From contig NZ_JAQZAT010000018.1 of NCBI RefSeq assembly GCF_028736925.1, positions 1 to 64,000 of the forward strand: a stretch of 64,000 nucleotides of DNA, written 5' to 3'. Under the pieces are notes generated by a model, which was not told the DNA's origin, made no database searches, and saw only the letters and a program-made list of their open reading frames with translations. This document shows, one piece after another, positions 1-6,163 of the stretch. Each line of letters begins with the position of its first letter. The stretch's first letter is position 1. Origin of the DNA: Flavivirga sp. 57AJ16 (lineage in GTDB: Bacteria > Bacteroidota > Bacteroidia > Flavobacteriales > Flavobacteriaceae). The translations under genes and the position numbers were made by a program.

Positions 1-60
1 ATTATCGAATTCTTTTAGAATTTTGGCAATCTGGGTGGGTGAAAATTTACTTGTCTTCAT
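1..60 (-). mobile_element. IS3-family transposase OrfA, N-terminal 20 codons (cut by window edge)
   Basis: Read leftward from the ATG at 60-58, the edge encodes MKTSKFSPTQIAKILKEFDN. This matches the usual opening of IS3-family OrfA proteins, the small HTH protein that works with OrfB by programmed frameshifting. The rest lies outside the window. The 50 bases upstream contain CAGTTCG (101-107), which could belong to the inverted terminal repeat, but the exact IS end cannot be fixed. The element abuts a composite miniature repeat (133-410) that lacks its far half, so the IS may have truncated it. Confidence 0.7.
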
Positions 61-132
61 AATTACTGTTTAAAGTTAAAACTATTTTTCTACTTTTAAA
101 CAGTTCGCTTTTAAGGGAAGCTTACACCGGCA

Positions 133-341
133 CTACCGTGTGTACACAAATATTTCATAATAAAAAGATTTGGACACGAATGGCACAAATTTTCACTAAT
201 CATTCTGTCTATCGACAGACTTCATACCTATAAAGGCTAGTGAATTCATATTCATGTCGAGTCCAATCTATACCACAAAATAATAGATTCGTGTGAATTT
301 GTGCCATTCGTGTCTTTTTTATAGATGTGTACACACGGTAG
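133..341. repeat. Miniature inverted-repeat element, TIR CTACCGTGTGTACACA
   Basis: The 209-bp element is bounded by perfect 16-bp terminal inverted repeats: CTACCGTGTGTACACA at 133-148 and its complement at 326-341. Inside lies a second inverted repeat (173-201 against 286-314) built around GACACGAATGGCACAAAT. The same terminal repeat bounds unrelated inner sequence at 18315-18655 and 40586-40927, so one TIR family carries at least two different cores. No coding capacity is seen; an open frame across 209-406 is a by-product of the palindrome. Confidence 0.75.
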
Positions 342-410
342 CTGCCAGCAGGCAGGTTCGCTAGGCTCTGAATGACAAAAATATCATTATGTATGATTAC
401 GGGCATTCAG
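342..410. repeat. Half of outer palindromic element (TIR TGAATGTCCGTAAT family)
   Basis: Read on the minus strand, this stretch begins CTGAATGCCCGTAATC and runs through TCATTCAGAGCCTAGCGAAC to CTGCC. It matches the left half of the elements at 18246 and 24531. The expected second half (ending ATTACGGACAATCA) is absent on the other side of the 133-341 element, where IS3-like sequence is found instead. It is read as an outer element carrying a nested inner one, then truncated. Confidence 0.65.
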
Positions 411-467
411 AAAAATAATAATAGATTTCTAAATAATGTAAAAGATAATTAACAATAATTAAAATCA

Positions 468-734
468 TTATGAATGTAATTTAAACTTTTTCCTTGACTT
501 TTTTTGTTTAGGTATTTCGTTGGGTAGTATCTCAATTTTAAACCCATAGCTTTTGATAAGCATCATGATTGGTTTAATGTCAAAGACCTCGTTTTCCGTT
601 TCCAAACGCAGAATGTTGTCACAATCCTCTAAATCTAAATTGATTTTGTAATCAGGAAAAGTTTTTTTGAGTTTTTTCTGAATTAAATCTGCTTTGCTTT
701 CAGTATCTATATTTGTTCGGAATACTTCTACCAT
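468..734 (-). CDS. Conserved small protein, 88 aa, function unknown
   Basis: An 88-residue protein with alternating beta/alpha character (VEVFRTNI, LIQKKLKKTFPDYKINLDLEDCDNILRLE) that looks like a ferredoxin-like or heavy-metal-associated fold but lacks the CxxC metal motif. The C-terminus is basic (KQKKSRKKFK). I do not recognise a named family. It is the last gene of a leftward run, and its ATG directly abuts the stop of the NTF2-like gene upstream (734/735), which suggests translational coupling. Coding is likely because of the tight packing and normal composition. Confidence 0.6.
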   Translation of the reverse strand: MVEVFRTNIDTESKADLIQKKLKKTFPDYKINLDLEDCDNILRLETENEVFDIKPIMMLIKSYGFKIEILPNEIPKQKKSRKKFKLHS

Positions 735-1124
735 TTATCCAGATACTTTTTCAGTTTCCAGAATATACGATTGTATTTCCTTTATAACATTGCCTTTGGA
801 GCCAGTAAACCGGTACACATCGCAAAAGGCATAGACCTTACCTGACATCCTGATTTCACCATTGGCCGAGGCTGTGCGTCCGTGGGTAATGATGTTGTGC
901 AGTACCATTTCATCTGCAACATATTTCTTCATACTATGGACTTCCTTGGCAAAGGCATCCTTTCCCGCCAGTTTTTTGTTCCCATATATCAACCAGACAA
1001 TGTCCTCACTAACGTGGTCAATGATAAATTCAGCATTGCCTTTTGCAAAAGCAGTATGGAACTCCTTTAAAAAAGTCTGCCGGGGGGAATTGCCACAACC
1101 TTCAGGTATCGTGATTTTGGACAT
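735..1124 (-). CDS. NTF2-like / SnoaL-like family protein
   Basis: 129 residues with the plan of a nuclear transport factor 2-like cone fold: an N-terminal helix (LKEFHTAFAKGNAEFIIDHV), the D-x-V-x-W strand after it (SEDIVWLIYG), then GKDAF and a C-terminal sheet ending in ETEKVSG. Members are small enzymes or binding proteins with varied ligands; the substrate cannot be told from sequence. It sits 12 bp downstream of the SRPBCC gene in the same leftward run and abuts the 88-aa gene. Confidence 0.7.
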   Translation of the reverse strand: MSKITIPEGCGNSPRQTFLKEFHTAFAKGNAEFIIDHVSEDIVWLIYGNKKLAGKDAFAKEVHSMKKYVADEMVLHNIITHGRTASANGEIRMSGKVYAFCDVYRFTGSKGNVIKEIQSYILETEKVSG

Positions 1125-1136
1125 TGATCTTTAGTT

Positions 1137-1550
1137 TTAATTTTCGACGTACTTTTTAAAATTGTTGATGATGGCCTGCCAACCCCCTTTTTGCATTTCG
1201 ATGGGATTTGATTGTTCTGCATCAAAGGTGGTCGAGATTTTGGTCTTGCCATCCACATCCTCAAAAGTGGTGATGGCTTTTCTGCCATCTGCCATCGTAT
1301 ATACCATTTTTTCTTGGTCAAAGACTTCGTCATAAACCGCTTCAAAGTCAAACCCCATACTGCCGTCTTTGGCCTCCATTCGCGATTTTAGCGTTCCACC
1401 TACCTTGAGGTCATTTTGGGCTTTGGGACAATGCCAACTTGGATCTGCGAAATTCCATTTGGTAATGTGTTCGGGCTTATTCCAATAGTCCCAGACTTTT
1501 CCGCGATTAGCACTAATTGTAGTGCCCACTGTGATTTTTGTTGTTTCCAT
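1137..1550 (-). CDS. SRPBCC / AHSA1-domain protein
   Basis: 137 residues of the START/Bet v1-like SRPBCC superfamily. Seen are the opening strand ITVGTTISANRGKVWDYWNKPEHITKWNFA, the middle GGTLKSRMEAKDGSMGFDFEAVYDEV, and the C-terminal helix preceded by MQKGGWQAIINNFKKYVEN. The W-x-x-x-P-E-H-I-x-x-W pattern is typical of AHSA1-like proteins of bacteria, which bind hydrophobic ligands. It is followed 12 bp later by the NTF2-like gene and preceded by a VOC gene 8 bp upstream, so all three are probably co-transcribed. Confidence 0.78.
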   Translation of the reverse strand: METTKITVGTTISANRGKVWDYWNKPEHITKWNFADPSWHCPKAQNDLKVGGTLKSRMEAKDGSMGFDFEAVYDEVFDQEKMVYTMADGRKAITTFEDVDGKTKISTTFDAEQSNPIEMQKGGWQAIINNFKKYVEN

Positions 1551-1558
1551 TTTCTTTG

Positions 1559-1978
1559 TTACTGTTCGTTATAATTGATCATCCATTTAACACCGAACTT
1601 ATCGGTAAAGCTGCCAAAATAATCGCCCCAAAACTGGTCTTGCATGGGCATCTCGATTTCACCTTCTTTAGAAAGGCCATTAAACAGACGGTCGGCCTCC
1701 TCACGGCTCTCGGGATGCAGCGAAATATAATTATTGTTTCCTTGGTTTAATGTGTGACCCATAGATGGAACAATGTCCGAAGCCATTAGGATGGTGTCTT
1801 TACCAATAGGGAGACTGATGTGCATGGTACGGTTTTTTTCATCTTCGGGAAGGTTTTCTGTTCCGGGTGCGCCGCTCATCTTAAGGTTGGCAGTAAATTC
1901 GCCACCAAAAACCGATTTGTAAAAGTTGAACGCTTCCTCTGTGTTTCCGTCAAAGTTTAGATATGGATTTATTTTCAT
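1559..1978 (-). CDS. VOC-superfamily protein, PhnB-like
   Basis: 139 residues typical of the PhnB-like branch of the vicinal oxygen chelate fold. Seen are KINPYLNFDGNTEEAFNFYKSVFGGEF at the start, then LMASDIVPSMGH in the second beta-alpha repeat and a closing WGDYFGSFTDKFGVKWMINY. Proteins of this type were once called 3-demethylubiquinone-9 3-methyltransferase-like, but most have no proven activity. A paralogue of nearly the same length lies at 4555-4971. It is likely in one leftward transcription unit with the SRPBCC and NTF2-like genes. Confidence 0.8.
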   Translation of the reverse strand: MKINPYLNFDGNTEEAFNFYKSVFGGEFTANLKMSGAPGTENLPEDEKNRTMHISLPIGKDTILMASDIVPSMGHTLNQGNNNYISLHPESREEADRLFNGLSKEGEIEMPMQDQFWGDYFGSFTDKFGVKWMINYNEQ

Positions 1979-2107
1979 GATATTTATTTTTTATTGCGTT
2001 TGATGTCAATCGACAAAATAGTTTATGCATTCTTTTGTATAACGAACGATTTATTCTTTTTTCTATTCTAAACAAATTATATGGGTTGTTTTGAGTAATA
2101 ATTGGTA

Positions 2108-2482
2108 TTAGTCATTGGCTTTGATTTTAAGATTGTATGTGTACGAAAAGGCAAGAATGGCACCGATTACGATAGGCATTACCATGTATCCAATATGACC
2201 GTCCACTACAGCATGACTGATAAATGCGAATATCAAGTTGAACGTTAAACCTGCATACGCCCATTCCTTGACTTTTGGGTTCAGTTTGGGTATAATCAAG
2301 GCCGTTGCACCTAAGATTTTACATATAATCAAAGCATATGCAAAGTAGTCGGGATACCCTAATGCTTTGGTTCCTACTGTAGTATATTCAGGTGCAAACA
2401 GTAAAGTACCTAAAGGCATCATTCCTTCAAACAGGAAGATGATACCTGTTGCTATCCAAAAGATGATTTTGTTTTTTTTCAT
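2108..2482 (-). CDS. DoxX-like membrane protein
   Basis: 124 residues with four hydrophobic segments (about 7-25, 45-65, 73-92, 98-118) and the DoxX-like pattern of small four-helix membrane proteins: KIIFWIATGIIFLFEGMM, a central ALGYPDYFAYALIICKILGA, then AWAGL-type YAGLTFNLIFAFISHA. DoxX-like proteins sit in the inner membrane; some relatives take part in redox or thiol stress complexes, but function here is not known. Unlike its neighbours it is separated by a gap of about 130 bp on the downstream side and 210 bp on the upstream side. Confidence 0.75.
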   Translation of the reverse strand: MKKNKIIFWIATGIIFLFEGMMPLGTLLFAPEYTTVGTKALGYPDYFAYALIICKILGATALIIPKLNPKVKEWAYAGLTFNLIFAFISHAVVDGHIGYMVMPIVIGAILAFSYTYNLKIKAND

Positions 2483-2694
2483 AATAAGTTCATTTAATAT
2501 GGTTGTTATTTTTCATTTTTTTCAACCTCAAAAAACCAAGATTTGATTCATTTTAAATAGAACAAATCCGACACGGATTATTAAGGAGGTGTTGTCTATA
2601 TAATACAAAGCTAGAAGAATATTTTTTAAGAAAAGGGTATGAAAACGGCAGTTGTAAGGGGCACTTACGTCATTTATTTTGGGTGGTTGCTATC

Positions 2695-3075
2695 TCACTT
2701 ACATAGGGCACCTCTAATTTTCTTAATCTTTTGGATAAGCGCTTCCTTTTCATGAGAGACAGAGCGTGGTTCAAGTGATGGGTCGGCCTTAAACTTTAGG
2801 TCAAAATTAAGAAATAGCTCTTTTATAGGTTTCACTTTTTCATCATAAGGCCGATTGGTTTCGGTGGTTTGGGAATCTGGGATGCCGTTTCCGCAAATTA
2901 TGATGTGCTCGGCTGCTTGTCCTGCCGTCCAACTTCTTTCAAAAGGAACTGCATTCAAGGTTTCTGCCCCAAATTTGCTTAGTTCCGTGATAAGGAGGTT
3001 GAAGGTCATTTCAATGTCGTTTACAAGAAGTTCATATTTCCTATGTTTTAAATTATTAAATCTATAGCGGTTCAT
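2695..3075 (-). CDS. DinB-like protein, C-terminally short
   Basis: 126 residues matching the first part of the DinB/YfiT four-helix family: an N-terminal helix with a long acidic stretch, then SWTAGQAAEHIIICGNGI, which contains the first metal-binding His (AEHI), and the region RPYDEKVKPIKELFLNFDLKFKADP. Family members usually run to about 170-180 residues and have a second conserved His near the C-terminus (H-x-x-R-H). Here the frame stops at IRGALCK and no continuation was found in the other two frames of the next 60 bases. It is either a truncated, inactive relic or a divergent short form. Confidence 0.6.
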   Translation of the reverse strand: MNRYRFNNLKHRKYELLVNDIEMTFNLLITELSKFGAETLNAVPFERSWTAGQAAEHIIICGNGIPDSQTTETNRPYDEKVKPIKELFLNFDLKFKADPSLEPRSVSHEKEALIQKIKKIRGALCK

Positions 3076-3109
3076 TGTTTAGATTATTTATAGGATAGCA
3101 ATAAAGTGC

Positions 3110-3559
3110 TTATGCATCGGGAATCTCAGGTTCTACTAATTTCTTCAATTTTTCCAAGGATTCCTGCCAACCTAGGTAGCACATTTCCAGTGGGATAACT
3201 TCGGGGATTCCTTCCTGTACGATATGTAGTTCCGTACCGCAAGAGACTTGTTTTAGTCGAATGGCGGTTGTCATATCTCCTGGCAGGTTCGGGTCGTCAA
3301 ATCGGCTGGTATGTACAATCAGCTCATTGGGTTTAATTTCTTTGTATTCACCTCCAAAGGAATGGCCGTTGCCCGTTGAGAAATTGACAAACGACATTTT
3401 ATAGCCACCCCCTTTACGGAACGCCATTTGGTGTACTATGCCTAGAAAGCCATAAGGTGGCAACCAATTACTGTAGGCATCACTATTAGAAAAGGCTTTG
3501 AATACTTTGTCTGGCGACGTGGCCAGAACGCGATGTAAGGTTACTGTGTTTTTTGACAT
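3110..3559 (-). CDS. SRPBCC / AHSA1-domain protein
   Basis: 149 residues. The start (TVTLHRVLATSPDKVFKAFSNSDAYSNW), the GGGYKMSFVNFSTGNGHSFGGEY strand pair and the C-terminal helix (CYLGWQESLEKLKKLVEPEIP) are those of activator-of-Hsp90-like SRPBCC proteins. The short Gly-rich strand differs from the SRPBCC paralogue at 1137-1550, so these are separate subfamilies. The gene follows the hydrolase by about 70 bp and precedes the DinB-like gene by 34 bp, which fits one leftward unit. The ligand is unknown. Confidence 0.78.
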   Translation of the reverse strand: MSKNTVTLHRVLATSPDKVFKAFSNSDAYSNWLPPYGFLGIVHQMAFRKGGGYKMSFVNFSTGNGHSFGGEYKEIKPNELIVHTSRFDDPNLPGDMTTAIRLKQVSCGTELHIVQEGIPEVIPLEMCYLGWQESLEKLKKLVEPEIPDA

Positions 3560-3630
3560 GATGTTTTAATTTTAAATGAATAAATGTTTTCTCTTGTATC
3601 GCTATATGCTTTGATGATCCATAATTATTA

Positions 3631-4506
3631 TTAAAAAGTAGGTGGTGCTGCGCTCAGGTCGGCATCCAAAAAATCTGTCACCATAGGGATCAGCAAATCT
3701 GTCTTTTGCATCATCCCGATATGTGTCGTGCTGGGCAGAATGGCCAATCGTGATTTGGGTAAACCATGTATATCACCCATCTTTCCACCACCTTTGGCAC
3801 GGAACAGGTCTAGGGCATGTTCATACCGTACGCCATCAGCATCGCCAATGACCATAAAAATCGGTGCTTTAATATTTTTTACTTCGTTTGACCAGTCATA
3901 GGGAACAAGGTCGATACTAATGACCTTTTTTACAAAATCAGGGAAACGTTCAGGGGCGTTTCCAAAGCTGAGATATTGTTCCTCTATTGGTGTGCCCTTG
4001 AACATTTCTGGCGTGAAAGTTGGATACATAGCCTCTACATCGGGCCACCATCCATCATGAGCGTAAGTGCCAGAAAGCACTACTAGCCTTCGTAATTGCT
4101 TGGGATGGCGAATAGCTATTTGGAAGGCGACACCACCACCCATACTATAGCCCAAAATATCGGCTTTCTTAATTTTAAGGTGTTTGAGCAGGCCCGACAC
4201 ATCATCGGCCATATTTTCGTAACTAAACTTTCGTTCTGTGTCTTTTGTACGACCATGACCTTGCATTTCTACAACAACTACTTTTCGGTCTTTCACCAAT
4301 AACGGGACGATATGCGACCAATTTAGGGGTATGTTCATATAGGAGCCATGTATCAGTACAATGGGCTTGCCTTTCCCATAGACCTCATAATATAGTTGAA
4401 GTCCATTTACAGGAGCATAACCAGATTCGATAGGTTTTACCTTTTTCTGGGTAAAACCAAGTTGCATAGTGAATAGTATGAGAATTGATAAAAGTGTTTG
4501 TTTCAT
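3631..4506 (-). CDS. Secreted alpha/beta hydrolase
   Basis: 291 residues. A signal peptide (MKQTLLSILILFTMQLGFTQ) suggests export. The alpha/beta hydrolase core shows the oxyanion motif IVLIHGSYM (about 49-57), the nucleophile elbow GYSMGG with Ser121, a likely acid in VIGDADGV and the catalytic His in STTHIGM near residue 270. Such proteins hydrolyse esters, lactones or epoxides; the substrate is not predictable. It lies 48 bp downstream of the VOC gene at 4555 in the same direction. Confidence 0.82.
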   Translation of the reverse strand: MKQTLLSILILFTMQLGFTQKKVKPIESGYAPVNGLQLYYEVYGKGKPIVLIHGSYMNIPLNWSHIVPLLVKDRKVVVVEMQGHGRTKDTERKFSYENMADDVSGLLKHLKIKKADILGYSMGGGVAFQIAIRHPKQLRRLVVLSGTYAHDGWWPDVEAMYPTFTPEMFKGTPIEEQYLSFGNAPERFPDFVKKVISIDLVPYDWSNEVKNIKAPIFMVIGDADGVRYEHALDLFRAKGGGKMGDIHGLPKSRLAILPSTTHIGMMQKTDLLIPMVTDFLDADLSAAPPTF

Positions 4507-4554
4507 GATTTCTTATTTTTACTTTTAAATAGATAGAACAAATCCGACAATGAA

Positions 4555-4971
4555 TTACATGCTTCCTTGTTTTTTACAATGGAACAACCATTGATGGCCA
4601 TATTGGTCCGTAAGCCCTCCAAAGAGTTCGTTCCAATGGTTTTTTTTTAAAGGGTGGGTAGCCGTACCGTCTCTTTCCAGTTTTTTGTAATAGTCCCTGA
4701 TTTGATCCTCATCTGTACTATCAATCAAAATGGAAACAGTGTTGCCTGTTACTAAATCTCCATCCCTCAAATCAGTTCCCATTAAAAGGATATGGTCCTT
4801 TTTTAAACTTGCATTAACCACAAGCTTTTCGAAATTATTGGGGAATTTGTCGCCTTCTGGGGTTTCCGATACTGTTTGTACCTCTAGTTCACCTCCAAGA
4901 CACTTTTGGTAAAATTCCATTGCTTCCTTGCAGTTACCATTAAATGTTAGATATGTAATGATTTGATTCAT
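4555..4971 (-). CDS. VOC-superfamily protein, PhnB-like (second copy)
   Basis: 138 residues starting NQIITYLTFNGNCKEAMEFYQKCLGGELEVQ and ending WNELFGGLTDQYGHQWLFHC, the PhnB-like arrangement of two beta-alpha-beta repeats. It is a paralogue of the 1559-1978 product, with the same closing pattern (FG-x-x-T-D-x-x-G-x-x-W). It is the first gene of the leftward run and lies 110 bp from the divergent GlxA-type regulator, so the shared intergenic region is a plausible control point for the whole set. Confidence 0.8.
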   Translation of the reverse strand: MNQIITYLTFNGNCKEAMEFYQKCLGGELEVQTVSETPEGDKFPNNFEKLVVNASLKKDHILLMGTDLRDGDLVTGNTVSILIDSTDEDQIRDYYKKLERDGTATHPLKKNHWNELFGGLTDQYGHQWLFHCKKQGSM

Positions 4972-5081
4972 TCCTTCATTTTGTCTGGTACAAAGATGAG
5001 AAGGAAATCAATAATTATTAGGTTGTAAAAACGGCTATTAAAGGGGTTGATTCCGCCAAACAAATTCACTAAGTTTACAGG

Positions 5082-6053
5082 ATGAAAACGATTTATACTT
5101 TAGTACCCGAAACGGCAGTCCCTTCAGGAGTCACCGGACCACGCTATCTGTTTATCACCGCTAACCGTTTTTTGCAAGCCGTTGGCAAAGACCCCTTGTT
5201 CCATGTACAGCTTGTGGGAGAAAAAAGAGAAGTGAGGCTGCAGGATGGCGTTTATTCCGTTACTACCGATTTGTTATTGAACGAAGCTGGGCAGGCCGAT
5301 TTGGTTATCATACCACCCATATTTGGCGATATGCAAGAAGCCGTGCAACGGAACGAAACAACGCTTCCCTGGATTGTTAATCAATATAAGAACGGTGCTG
5401 AGGTGGCCTCCCTTTGTGTAGGTGCCTTTTTGTTAGCTTCTACGGGTTTGTTGAACGGTAAAAAATGTTCTACCCATTGGGCGTATTACAATGAGTTCAA
5501 GGAACGATTCGCTGAAGTTGAAGTCGTAGACGGAGGCGTTATTACCGAGGAAAACGGCATTTATTCAAGTGGTGGAGCTAACTCGTTCTGGAACTTATTA
5601 CTTTATATTTTGGAGAAATATACGGATAGGGATACGGCAATTTTGGCTTCAAAATATTTTGCCATTGACATCGATAGGGAAAGCCAGGCAGCCTTTATGA
5701 TGTTCACTGGTCAGAAAGACCATAGTGATGAGGAAGTGAAACGGGCCCAAAAATATATTGAGGAAAACTATCAGGAAAAGATAACGGTGAACGACCTGAC
5801 CAAAATGGTAGCCGTTAGTCGAAGGAGCTTTGAAAGACGTTTTAAACAGGCTACCAACAATACTGTAATTGAATACCTGCAACGCGTAAAGATAGAAGTT
5901 GCCAAACGCAGTTTTGAATCGACACGAAAGAACATTTCCGAGGTCATGTTCGATGTTGGTTACTCGGACTCCAAGGCTTTTCGTAACGTGTTCAAAAAAA
6001 TTACGGGATTGACCCCGATAGAATACCGAAATAAGTATAACAAAGGCACATAG
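5082..6053 (+). CDS. GlxA-family transcriptional regulator (DJ-1/PfpI + AraC)
   Basis: 323 residues in two parts. Residues 1-190 are a DJ-1/PfpI-like domain with the elbow Cys112 in SLCVGAFLLAS and the CSTHW motif that follows it. Residues 220-320 are an AraC-type double HTH (VNDLTKMVAVSRRSFERRFKQ, then ISEVMFDVGYSDSKAFRNVFKKITGLTPIEYR). GlxA-type proteins are cytoplasmic regulators. The gene is divergent from the leftward stress-type cluster, so it probably controls that cluster, itself, or both; this is inference from position. No clear Shine-Dalgarno sequence is seen, as is common in this phylum. Confidence 0.85.
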   Translation: MKTIYTLVPETAVPSGVTGPRYLFITANRFLQAVGKDPLFHVQLVGEKREVRLQDGVYSVTTDLLLNEAGQADLVIIPPIFGDMQEAVQRNETTLPWIVNQYKNGAEVASLCVGAFLLASTGLLNGKKCSTHWAYYNEFKERFAEVEVVDGGVITEENGIYSSGGANSFWNLLLYILEKYTDRDTAILASKYFAIDIDRESQAAFMMFTGQKDHSDEEVKRAQKYIEENYQEKITVNDLTKMVAVSRRSFERRFKQATNNTVIEYLQRVKIEVAKRSFESTRKNISEVMFDVGYSDSKAFRNVFKKITGLTPIEYRNKYNKGT

Positions 6054-6163
6054 AAGATTCTATATGTATCTTCATTAATCACAACAGTAAAATGCAAAAA
6101 ACATTTGAAACTCATTATTTATTTAAAAATTTATACTTTAGAAAACAATACTATAATATAAAA

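Noticed and set aside
209-406. Open frame of 65 codons on the minus strand
   Set aside because: It runs through the CTACCGTG element and the outer palindrome; repeat sequence explains it.
862-1351. Open frames on both strands over the NTF2-like and SRPBCC genes
   Set aside because: They lie in other frames of clearly recognisable genes and have no family features.
6092-6163. Upstream ATG for the HTCS sensor
   Set aside because: It would add a polar, aromatic-rich stretch before a clean hydrophobic N-terminus; the ATG pair at 6164 fits better.
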